A stretch of 64,000 nucleotides of DNA, taken from positions 682,001-746,000 of the forward strand of contig CANMAW010000002.1 in the NCBI GenBank assembly GCA_947495915.1, read 5' to 3'. The stretch is from Maribacter algarum (ex Lu et al. 2025) (nom. illeg.) (GTDB taxonomy: Bacteria; Bacteroidota; Bacteroidia; Flavobacteriales; Flavobacteriaceae). The notes beneath the pieces were generated by a model. That model saw nothing but the letters and a program-made list of their open reading frames with translations, ran no database searches and was not told where the DNA came from. A program made the position numbers and the translations under genes. The stretch's first letter is position 1. Each line of letters begins with the position of its first letter. Below, one piece after another: positions 20,760 to 30,500 of the stretch.

Positions 20760-21599
20760 TTAAACTAAGTGTAATTTGTAATTAACATATGATTTTGCAA
20801 GAACTCCAAATTTTTCATAATTCGGTACCCGTATTCGGGCATCCTTAATTTGCATTGAGGGAGTTCTTTGCAATTTTTCTAATAATTTATAATAATATCG
20901 ATAAGCTGTGTATACCCCGAATTTAGCTTCCGCTGGTAGTTTTATAATACCAATATAGCCTTTTTTGAAATCTTCTTTTATTTCAGAAACAATTAGCTGT
21001 TTTGAATTTTCATCGAGCTCTGTTAAATCTGCATGTGGAAAATAGGCTCGATTCAAATCTTCGAAATCGGCTTTTAGATCTCTCAAAAAGTTTACTTTTT
21101 GAAAGGCAGAGCCTAAAGACATTGCTGATTCTTTAAGCTGTTCATATTTTGAATCATTACCTCGCACGAATACTTTAAGACACATTAAGCCTACCACATC
21201 AGCTGAGCCATAGATATATTCTTTGTACTCTGCATCTGTACGATAATTATTTTTGGTAAGGTCCATACGCATGCTCTTCAAAAAAGAGTTCACCAAATCA
21301 TAAGGTATTTCGTATTTGTGAAAGGTATGCTGAAACGAATTTAAAATAGGATTTAAGCTAATTTTATCAGCGATAGCGCATTTTAAATCTTCCTCAAATT
21401 TATTGAATAAAGTCGTTTTGTCATAGTCATGAAAGGTGTCGACAATCTCATCAGAAAACCGAACAAATCCATAAATGTTATAGATATCACTACGTATTTT
21501 AGGACTCAGCATTTTTGTTGCTAGGCTAAAAGAAGTACTATAAGACTGTGTAACTATTTTACTGCAGTCATAAGAAACCTTGTCAAATAAACTTTTCAT
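20760..21599 (-). CDS. crtB: Phytoene synthase CrtB
   Basis: A 279-residue squalene/phytoene synthase family protein. The two aspartate-rich magnesium/diphosphate-binding motifs are visible as 'FVRFSDEIVDTFHDYD' (about 46-61) and 'NFLRDLKADFEDLNRAYFP' (about 170-188); 'YIYGSADVVGLMCLKVF' is another family block. It joins two geranylgeranyl diphosphates to make phytoene, the first carotenoid. It begins 3 bp after crtI and ends 2 bp before crtZ, a tight operon. Confidence 0.93.
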   Translation of the reverse strand: MKSLFDKVSYDCSKIVTQSYSTSFSLATKMLSPKIRSDIYNIYGFVRFSDEIVDTFHDYDKTTLFNKFEEDLKCAIADKISLNPILNSFQHTFHKYEIPYDLVNSFLKSMRMDLTKNNYRTDAEYKEYIYGSADVVGLMCLKVFVRGNDSKYEQLKESAMSLGSAFQKVNFLRDLKADFEDLNRAYFPHADLTELDENSKQLIVSEIKEDFKKGYIGIIKLPAEAKFGVYTAYRYYYKLLEKLQRTPSMQIKDARIRVPNYEKFGVLAKSYVNYKLHLV

Positions 21600-21602
21600 A
21601 AG

Positions 21603-23066
21603 CTATTGGTTATTATCTTTTACAATTAATTCAGAAACCAGTTTTCCTGAAATTAGTGCGGGGGGAACTCCGGGTCCGGGTACTGTAAGTTGGCCTGTGA
21701 AAAATAGATTTTCCACCTTCCTACTTTTTAATTTTGGTCGTAGAAATGCTGTTTGTAAAAGGGTATTTGCTAATCCATATGCATTTCCTTTATAAGAATT
21801 GTATTCTTCAATGAAATCATTTACACAAAACGATTCTTTGAAAATGATATGGTTTTCTATATGTTGTCCCGTTTTATCTTGAAACCTATTTAAAATTAAA
21901 TCAAAATATTGATTTCTTAATTCAGGTGTATCTTCCAAGCCTGGTGCAATAGGAATTAAGAAAAATGCTGTTTCGCAACCTTCTGGAGACATAGTTTTAT
22001 CTGTTATTGAAGGGAAATTTGCGTAGAAGAGTGGGGCAGTAGGCCATTTAGGTTGATCATAAATCTCTTCTGCATGTAATTCAAAATCAGTATCGAAAAA
22101 AAGATTGTGATGTTCAACATTGCTCAGTTTTTTGTCAAAGGCAACGTAAAATAATAAAGAGGAAGGGGCGAAAGTTTTTTTAGACCAGTAAGATTCTGAA
22201 TACTGTCGATATACCTTGTCAAGTAAGGTTTCAGAATGGTGGTAATCAGCACCACTAAGCACGATATCACATAGTTCGGTTTTACCATTCGTAATTACTC
22301 CAACCGTTTTTTTATTTTTCACCAGTATTTTTTCGATACCTGAGGCCGTGTTTATTTGAACACCTAATTCTTGAGATAGATCTTGCATAGCTTTTACCAC
22401 CTCAAACATTCCACCATTAGGATGCCATGTACCTAACCCAAAATCGGCATAATTCATAAAGCTATAAAACGAAGGGGTGTTGTTAGGTTTAGCTCCTAAA
22501 AATAATACGGGAAACTCTAAAGTGGCTACTAACTTCGGGTTTTTGAATTTTTTTCGAACTTCTCCGCTGATAGTTTTAAAAAATTGATCTAGTTTTAAAA
22601 TGGTGTCTTTCGTTACCAATTCAAACGGACTATTACCTGGTTTTAAAACTATTTTATCGATTGCAATACGATAATTTTCTTGGGCAGAAGCAATGAATTT
22701 TTTTAAATGTTTCGAACTTCCTTTTTCAATTCTTTCAAATTCCACACATATTTTGTCTAAAGAATCTTCAATGGTAATAATATCATCAGTAAAGAAAACT
22801 CTGTAAGCAGGACTAAGCTTGTTCAACACGTAATAGTCAGATGTTTTTTTGCCAAAATCAGCAAAAAACTTTTCAAAAATATCAGGCATCCAATACCAAC
22901 TTGGCCCTATATCAAAGGTAAAGCCATCTTTTTTTAACTGTCTTGCTCTTCCGCCGATAGTTTTATTTTTTTCGTAAATGACAACTTTAAAACCTGATTT
23001 CGCAAGATAACAAGCCGCTGAAAGCGATGAAAATCCAGAGCCTATTATAATTACTTTCTTACTCAT
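21603..23066 (-). CDS. crtI: Phytoene desaturase CrtI
   Basis: A 487-residue FAD enzyme of the CrtI/amine-oxidase fold. The N-terminal Rossmann motif is 'VIIIGSGFSSLSAACYLAKS', followed by 'YEKNKTIGGRARQLKKDGF' and 'DIGPSWYWMPD'. The C-terminal FAD-binding block is 'NLFFTGQLTVPGPGVPPALI' with 'SGKLVSE'. It converts phytoene to lycopene. It lies 22 bp downstream of the MerR/B12-type regulator and directly before crtB, so pigment synthesis should respond to that regulator. Confidence 0.94.
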   Translation of the reverse strand: MSKKVIIIGSGFSSLSAACYLAKSGFKVVIYEKNKTIGGRARQLKKDGFTFDIGPSWYWMPDIFEKFFADFGKKTSDYYVLNKLSPAYRVFFTDDIITIEDSLDKICVEFERIEKGSSKHLKKFIASAQENYRIAIDKIVLKPGNSPFELVTKDTILKLDQFFKTISGEVRKKFKNPKLVATLEFPVLFLGAKPNNTPSFYSFMNYADFGLGTWHPNGGMFEVVKAMQDLSQELGVQINTASGIEKILVKNKKTVGVITNGKTELCDIVLSGADYHHSETLLDKVYRQYSESYWSKKTFAPSSLLFYVAFDKKLSNVEHHNLFFDTDFELHAEEIYDQPKWPTAPLFYANFPSITDKTMSPEGCETAFFLIPIAPGLEDTPELRNQYFDLILNRFQDKTGQHIENHIIFKESFCVNDFIEEYNSYKGNAYGLANTLLQTAFLRPKLKSRKVENLFFTGQLTVPGPGVPPALISGKLVSELIVKDNNQ

Positions 23067-23088
23067 TTAAAGTAGTTTTATTGAGGTT

Positions 23089-23988
23089 TTACAGTTGCGA
23101 AACCAGTTGTTCTATTGATGTAAATGCACTAATATTTTTAGGGAGGGCTACAGTTGATAAATGCTTTGTTTGATAACCCAAAACCCATAATTTACAGCCT
23201 CCGTGTTTTTTACTCAAAGTCTCAAATTCACTGATGAAATTCGTTAATTTTTCTTTTGAAGGCGCAATGGTGAAATAAGATACAAAATGTAATTTGTCGA
23301 AATATTTCATTACATCTTCAAGGGTTTGCAATGGTACTGCTTGTCCTAAATAAATAGATTTATATCCTCGAAGAACTATTTCGTAATTGATATATAAAAG
23401 ACCGATTTCATGAATTTCATTTTCCGGTAAAAACGGTACGAAAATTTTATCAGCTTGTTTGTTGTTTTGAGACTGTAACTTTTCTGTATTGCTTGTAATT
23501 TTTTGCTTTATCAAAGAGGTGATAAAATGTTCATGTGCAGGACTAATCGTAGAAGTTTGCCACAAAAGCCCTAATTCAATTAATAGAGGTATAAAAACAT
23601 CTTGAAAAATTGTTTTAAATGAATTTGAAATCAAAAGACTATCATAAGTTTCAGAAAACAGCGTTTCATTAAAATTGATCATAGCCAATTTAAATGAGCT
23701 AATGGCGAAATTGTTTACACTGTTTTCAGCAACAATGTCTTTAACAATTAACGGAATATTTGCTTCAGGAATTTTAGCAATTTTAGAAATTTTAAACCCG
23801 TTATTATAAAGCAGGGTAATATTTAAGAGCTTCTGAAGACTTGATAAACTATAAGTTCTAATATTTGTTGCGGTGCGTTCGGGGGTTAAAAGATTATATC
23901 TTTTTTCCCAAATTCTTATGGTATGAGCTTTAATACCTGAAAGGTTTTCTAAATCTCGAATACTGAATGACTTTTTTACATTGTTCAT
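23089..23988 (-). CDS. carH: CarH-like MerR regulator with cobalamin-binding domain (candidate B12 photoreceptor)
   Basis: A 299-residue protein. Residues 7-75 form a MerR-type winged helix ('FSIRDLENLSGIKAHTIRIW', 'EKRYNLLTPERT'). Residues about 95-175 form a helical B12-binding cap and about 180-299 a Rossmann-like B12-binding domain ('DKIFVPFLPENEIHEIGLLY'). The two CarH signatures are both there: Wx9EH (W143, E153, H154 in 'LLWQTSTISPAHEHF') and ExHxxG (E191, H193, G196), where the His is the lower axial cobalt ligand in Thermus CarH. CarH uses adenosylcobalamin to repress carotenoid genes in the dark and is released by light. First position in a crtIBZ operon fits the same role here. Light control is inference, and the symbol is by analogy. 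Confidence 0.85.
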   Translation of the reverse strand: MNNVKKSFSIRDLENLSGIKAHTIRIWEKRYNLLTPERTATNIRTYSLSSLQKLLNITLLYNNGFKISKIAKIPEANIPLIVKDIVAENSVNNFAISSFKLAMINFNETLFSETYDSLLISNSFKTIFQDVFIPLLIELGLLWQTSTISPAHEHFITSLIKQKITSNTEKLQSQNNKQADKIFVPFLPENEIHEIGLLYINYEIVLRGYKSIYLGQAVPLQTLEDVMKYFDKLHFVSYFTIAPSKEKLTNFISEFETLSKKHGGCKLWVLGYQTKHLSTVALPKNISAFTSIEQLVSQL

Positions 23989-23995
23989 AGTTTAG

Positions 23996-24025
23996 TAAAA
24001 ATAGTTAAACAAATTGAGAATTCAA
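23996..24025 (-). promoter_or_regulatory. Candidate promoter of the carH-crtIBZ operon
   Basis: On the minus strand TTG (24025-24023), 19 bp, then TATTTTTA (24003-23996), one mismatch from TAnnTTTG. It ends 7 bp before the ATG, giving a very short or absent leader. Confidence 0.5.
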
Positions 24026-24026
24026 T
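24013..24026. promoter_or_regulatory. Inverted repeat overlapping the carH promoter
   Basis: ATTGA-GAAT-TCAAT, a 5 bp inverted repeat with 4 bp spacer, covers the -33 element. This is where an autorepressor would be expected to bind. It is short and AT-rich, so chance is possible. Confidence 0.35.
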
Positions 24027-24049
24027 CTATATTTTTAGTTTTTGGAAAT

Positions 24050-24080
24050 AAAAAAGCCTTGAAAAATAATTTCAAGGCTT
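24050..24080 (-). terminator. Terminator after tRNA-Leu
   Basis: AAGCCTTGAAA and TTTCAAGGCTT form an 11 bp perfect stem (24054-24064 with 24070-24080). Read on the minus strand it is followed by a T-run (complement of 24050-24055), just past the 3' end of the tRNA. Confidence 0.8.
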
Positions 24081-24084
24081 AAAG

Positions 24085-24168
24085 TGCGCACGAGAAGACT
24101 CGAACTTCCACGGCCTAATGGCCACCAGCCCCTCAAGCTGACGCGTCTACCAATTCCGCCACGTGCGC
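24085..24168 (-). tRNA. tRNA-Leu (anticodon GAG)
   Basis: Read on the minus strand, GCGCACG (acceptor 5' side) pairs with CGTGCGC near the 3' end. A D-arm with GGCGGAATTGGTAGACGC, an anticodon stem-loop with loop TTGAGGG (anticodon GAG), a long variable arm (TGGCCATTAGGCC type) and a T-arm with GTTCGAGTC are all visible. The long variable arm and anticodon identify a class II leucine tRNA reading CUY codons. CCA is not encoded. The gene stands alone between the crt operon and the giant adhesin gene. Confidence 0.93.
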
Positions 24169-24181
24169 AATTTCGAGAGTG

Positions 24182-24189
24182 CAAAATTA
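24182..24189 (-). promoter_or_regulatory. -7 element of the tRNA-Leu promoter
   Basis: TAATTTTG on the minus strand (24189-24182) is a perfect TAnnTTTG, 13 bp upstream of the mature tRNA 5' end. No clear TTG -33 element is found at the usual distance. Confidence 0.5.
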
Positions 24190-24526
24190 GATAAAAAAGT
24201 ATTATTTGTGAGTACGTTATAGGGAGTAATTTATAAATAATGTTATTCTTTGGCGGTGAATGCATTTTTACGTAAAAAAACGCCGTATAAACCAAGTTTT
24301 AAAAGTAGTTTTTGACTGTAGCTATACGTGTTACAAACAGAGAATTTGTAGGTTTTTATCACTGTTTTTAAAATTTGTTAAGGCCTTATTAAATCCTTTG
24401 TTTACATCATTATTGACATTGTCAACAGCCTAAGGGGTTTTTACAACATATTATTTGTAAAGAGCCTCAGTTGTTTTTTTTTTGGAAAAGGACTCCCCAT
24501 GTCTTATACCAAAAAAAAGAATTGAA
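24190..24526. other. Intergenic region upstream of the giant adhesin gene
   Basis: About 340 bp without a gene. It holds the tRNA promoter at its left edge, a perfect short palindrome at 24413-24425, and a loose -7-like TATTATTTG at 24449-24457. No good TTG partner at about 19-23 bp and no transcription-stop hairpin are seen. Confidence 0.5.
24413..24425. promoter_or_regulatory. Perfect palindrome TTGACA-T-TGTCAA
   Basis: A 6 bp inverted repeat with a single central base, 102 bp before the adhesin ATG and just upstream of a loose -7-like element. This is the form and place of a dimeric operator site. The binding factor is unknown. Confidence 0.4.
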
Positions 24527-27500
24527 ATGATACGCAAATTATTGTTTTTAGTTTTACTAATCGGAACAACGATTTCAGTAAAAGCACAATTAAGTGATTT
24601 ACACTACTTACCGCCTTTAAAGCAAGGGCAAAATAATGCAGGTATTCGTGAGCAGGCAATTTACTTGTCAACTCCTGAACCAACGACCTTTACCGTAAAC
24701 GCATATCGAGGTACTAGTACAACACCAATTGCAACATTTTCAATTTCAAATGTTAGCCCTGCGGTGTACACACTTGCTAATGGTGATAATAACATCACCT
24801 TAGTGAATAACGCTAACACCGGGGTGGTCTTGAATAATAGTGGATTGCGTTTTGTTTCGCCTAGTGGAAATAAGTTTTATGTGAACTATCGTGGTAGTAG
24901 TTCAGCACAATCTGCTTCATTAACTTCAAAAGGCCGTGTGGCAATGGGTACCAAATTTAAATGGGGAGGTATACCGAATTTAGGTGCACATGTTTCAAAG
25001 TCGAATACTTTAGGAATAATGGCAACTGAAGATAACACTACCATTAATGTTTTTGGTTATGACCCTGACTGTGAATTTCGACTTGGTAATAATGTTGGTG
25101 GCATTACCGATAACACCTATCAAATTACTTTAGATGCTAATGAATCTTTTGTTTTTGAAGCTTACGTCGGAAATAATCCTATAGAGGCAAACAGAGCCGG
25201 GTGGATTGGTGCTTCTATTGAATCGGATAAGGATATTGTGATCAGTAATGGGGCAATGAACTTTGGTAGACAGGTAAATGCGGCTAACCGTGATGCTGGT
25301 ATTGATCAACCCGTTCCTGAAAACAGATTAGGTAAAGAATATGTGTTTGTTCGTGGAAACGGAAATACAAACGGATGGACGGAATTTCCGCTACTTATTG
25401 CGATTGCTGATAATACGCAAATTTTCGTGAATGGGTCGGCGACTCCGATTGCTACGCTTAATAATGGCGATTACTTTGAAATACCAAGTAATATGTATTC
25501 GTCGAATACAGTGGGGGCAAATATGCTAGTTCAAACTTCAAAAGATGTCTATGCTTATCAATGTTTAGCTGGGGCCAGTGCTGTATATACACAAGGTTTG
25601 AATTTTGTTGCCCCAGTGAATTGTTTATTGCCTGATGTAATGGACAATATTCCTGATATTCGAAATATGGCGGGTACTACTGTTAGTGGTGGTTTAACTG
25701 TGATTGCTGCGGTTAATACACCGGACGCAAATATTATGGTTACCGATAGTAATGGAGCAGTTACCTTGCCACCATCAAACCCGGTGGCCGGTTCAAGTGA
25801 CTGGAAAACTTTTTATATTCCTAATCTAAATGGAAATGTAAGTGTTCAATCAACGGGTCCTATGGCTGTTGGTTTTTTCGGGTTTAATGGTGCTCGTGGA
25901 GTTGCTGGATATTTTTCAGGCTTCGATACGGTGCCAGAGGTAAACCTTGAAATTAGAGGAGGTACCGGGTGTTTTGTCGGGTCTTCGATTTTCGAAGCGA
26001 CAGGAAATTTTGATGCTTACCAATGGTTTCATGATGGGGTTTTAGTACCTGGAGCAAATGGACCAGGATACGCACCAACGGTAGCTGGAGATTACTTTGT
26101 ACGAGGAACCAAAGGCCCTTGTACCTATGATTCTCAATCTATTTCTGCATTGTATTGCGACCCTGATATTATCTTAAACAAAACCGTTGACAAACCGGAG
26201 ATCAATGAAGGCGAGACCGCTACATTTAGTATACGGGTACGAAATTTAGGAGTTGGCCCAGTAACCAATCTGCAAATCACCGATAACATTCCTGCTGGTT
26301 TAACCTTGTCTTCAGCCTTTACAATAACAGGAAGTTGGAGTGGTAATACTTGGAACATTGGAACTTTAGAGGGTGGGGAAACTGCAGTTTTAGAATTAGA
26401 GGTTGTCGCTGATGAAATAGACACACTTCCTTTGTTGAGTCTGACTAATACGGCAACAAATACACAAGATCAAACAGATACCAATACAACGCCCGACAAT
26501 CCATCAGCAAGAATTATAGTACACAATGATTTTGATAATGATGGCGTCAATGATATTGTTGATGTTGATGACGACAACGATGGTGTGTACGATGAGCAAG
26601 AATGTCCGAATTTAACCTTTAATATATCCGGAGGAACTCCTCATAACAGCGACTTAATCAGTGTTGAGAATTATATGATTCTTGACATTTATAGTTTAGA
26701 TAATTCATTTAACCTTCAAATTAATGGCACCGATTTAGCTGGTGAAATTCAATTTCAGAACTCTCCAGGAAATTTTGCCCGATTTTCTGATGGTTTCGGT
26801 TATGGCGAAGATGGTAATCCTCAAGTTTATACCTTATCTGGTTCTGCTGAAACACCGTTGATAAGAGTCGTAGTTGATGAAATAGGTCAGTTTTCATTGT
26901 ATGGATCAAGAACTTCTAATGGTGCGTTAGAACCGATGTTTTTAACTACACCAGCTTCAACTTTCAGCTGGAATGCATCTGGTAATAATTCAATTAGTAT
27001 CAACCAAGCAGTAGTAGGGCCTACGAATATGAGTGGCGTGCTTTTAACTGCTGGTTGCGATACTGATAACGATGGTTTACCTGATCATTTAGATTTAGAT
27101 AGTGATGATGACGGGTGTAGCGATGCTAACGAGTTTTATAAGGAAGATGATGCTGATGGAGGCGATGGTGGTGAGTATGGTACAGGTGTTCCCGCAGTTG
27201 ACCCTAATGATGGTAGTGTTAATGCTGCAAGTTATGTGCAAGTTTTCGCTCCAGAAATACTACTAGGTAATACTACTGAAGATCTTGGTGGTACAGATAT
27301 CAATGGCCAACCTGTAAGTTTAGGTCAAACGTTTGAATATGTATTGAGATTTCAAAATACGGGTGATGATAATGCTACTAATTATACCATCAGAGATATA
27401 TTACCTAATAATATTACATTAGACAACGTAGATGTTTCGAATGCACCTGGTGTGACACATGTTTATGATATTAATACGAATACTATTAATTTCACAATTC

Positions 27501-30500
27501 CTGATGGTTTGGTTGAAATTGGCGACCCTCAATATAGCATACGAATTACAGTTACCCTAGCATCTAGTTGTTCTGATTTTGTTGATGCTTGTTCAACACA
27601 ATTAGTTAATAGTGCATATTCTACTTATGAAGGGGTTGTGAATACCAATGTGTTTACTGACGAAATGGGATCTAATTCCATTACCGCTTGTCCACGAACA
27701 CCTGAAACAGCTGAGAATTCTATATTAAATGACTTATCAAATTGTAACGAAGCACGCACGGTACAGCTTTGTGGTGATGACGTTACCCTTTCTGCTGGGC
27801 AAGGGTTTGTTACTTATAATTGGGTTTTAGATACCAACGGAAATGGCCAAGTAGATGGGAGTGATACTGTAATGAATGATGGTGATCCTGATACGAACCC
27901 GAGTACCTTATTGGTGACTAATGTGGGTACTTATATTGTAGAGAAAATTTCTGATGGTTCTTGTCCGAATCAAATTGAAGTATTAGATGTAGAGCGATTT
28001 GGAACCACCCAATCTAACCCCATTGTAGAGTATTTCAATCAGGTGAACAATGATGTAAATCCTGATAACGATTTACAAGGAGAAATTGTTACTTGTTCTA
28101 TTGATGGTGATGTTTTACCTAAGATATTTTTATGTGGAGCTAATGATGAAGCTACCATTCAATTAGGTATTTCTGATGCTCAAAGTATTGTTTGGCAGAA
28201 ACTAAATGAAGGAAGCTGTTCTGCTGCTTCTGATGATTGTGCTAATAAAAATGGTACTTGTACATGGAGCAATGTAGAAACGAATGATAACTACACTATT
28301 ACAGATGAAGGTGAGTACAGAATTGTAATCAATTATCAAAACGGATGTTTTAGTCGTTTCTACTTTAATGTTTATAAGAATGAACTAGACATCACCAATA
28401 CCTCAGAAGATATATTATGTAGTACCCCTGGTAACATTAGAATTACGAATGTAGGTGCTGGATATGGTTTTCAATTAGTTGATGTTTCTGATAATAGTAT
28501 TGTTGTTCCTTTTTCGGCAAATAATGGACCTAACTTTGATATTGCCACAAGTGGTACTTTCAAAGTGCAGATTACTGCCTTAAACCCTGCTGATAATACG
28601 CCGATAGCCGGTAGTTGTGTTTTTGAAACTGAAGATATTGGTATTTTAGAGCGAAACTTCACGGTTACGCTAGACACAACTCCTGCAGATTGTAATGCTT
28701 TAGGTACTATTTCGGTATCAGCATTAAATGCTTTACCTAATTATAGCTATGAATTACGTATTGATGACGGTACAAATGCAGGCCAAGGTACGCTCGTAAG
28801 TAGTCATCCTGCTTTGAATGATAACACCTTTACATTTACTGATGTAAATCCTGAAGATTATATTGTGATTACAAGAACCCAAGACGGGTGTTTTGATTCA
28901 CAACAAATTACTGTTACTGAAATTCCAACATTAACCTTAAATGCGGTAACTACAGAAAACATTACCTGTTTTCCAGGTATTGTAAACTTAACTCCCGATG
29001 GTGGCCTTCCTAGTCCTGATTATGAAATGGCGATATGGAGTAAAGATGGAACAGACCTATACACCGACGAAGCTTTAATTCCTGATGCTGATTTTCAAAC
29101 TACCGCAAGTTTCTTGTTTGGTGATTCTGGAAATCCACATGCGGAAGGAGATTATGTATTTATAGTTAGAGATGGTAATGGTTGTTTCGCGACCTCAAAC
29201 TCGGTTCGCGTTGATAATTTAGGTACCATGACTATTTCAGCAACCGATTCTGGAATAATATGTGCTGACTCGGCTACGGCCACGATGACCGTTACCGTTA
29301 CCGGAGGAACAGCGCCATATCAATATAGTTTAGATGGCGGAACAAATTATCAGACGCCAAATACATTTTCGAATCTTACCGCTGGTATTTATACCATTAC
29401 TGTAATGGATTCTAGTGGAAATACGGGTACAGGTTGTATTGAAAACTTTGACTATGAAGTGCAACAGCCATTCCGTTTGACAGCCTCTGCTTCGATAGTT
29501 GAGGATGCATCTTGTAACCCTTCTGGTGCCTTGGTTAAAATTTTGAATGCTAATGGAGGTCAATCACCTTATGAATATAGTTTTGATGGCGGTACTTCAT
29601 TTACTGCTAGCAATATGCAAAACTTATTGGCAGGTACCTACCAACTTGCTGTAAGAGATGCTTTAGGGTGTACTTTTGATACCGAAATTACAGTTCCGGC
29701 ATCTGCTGTTGATCCTAGTTTCACCAGTGATGTTGCTTATGATTGTGCGGGCGATGGAACGATTACTATAACTCCATCAAATACAACTGATTTTAACTAT
29801 TCGTATAGCTTAAATGGTACTGCAAATACACCAGAAGACTTAAATGTTTTCAGTAATGTCGCGAATGGTACACATACGGTAACTGTTGGATATTCTAGTG
29901 CCATTGCGGCTAATCAAAGTACCCTTTTTTATGAGAATTTTGGTTCAGGAATTACTACGCAGATTGGAGAAATAGGAGCCGGATATTGTTATGAACCTCA
30001 AGATGGTTCAACAACCAATTGTAATTTAGGTCCAGCTGGTATTTTAGTAGACGGTGAATATGCGGTTACTAATTTTGTTACCAATCCGATTCCTGCCTAT
30101 CGAAATCCTAATGACCACTCCGCAATTACTGACGGACGTTTCTTAGCTATTAATCCTAGTAATAACCTTGTTGGTAGTACGAGTGTGGTTTGGGAAAGAA
30201 CCAATTTAGAAGTGCTTCCAAATAGAGATATCACCATTTCGCTATGGGCATACAATCTACGTCAAACCAGTTTTGCTGGTAACAATCCTGAATTACTAAT
30301 TGAATTAGTTGATGGCAGCGGAACGGTAATCAATAGTATTGTTGTTCCTGAAATTCCTAAAAACACCAATGCAGATGATTGGCATGAGCGTACGGCAACT
30401 TTTAATCCGGGTGCAAATACATCCGTAGGTATTGTTTTAAGAAGCAACCAACCAAGTGATGATGGTAATGAGCTTATACTAGATGATATTACCGCTAGTC

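Noticed and set aside
24482-24526. In-frame TTG start extending the giant adhesin by 15 residues
   Set aside because: It places charged residues and a Cys before a clean signal peptide that begins at ATG 24527.
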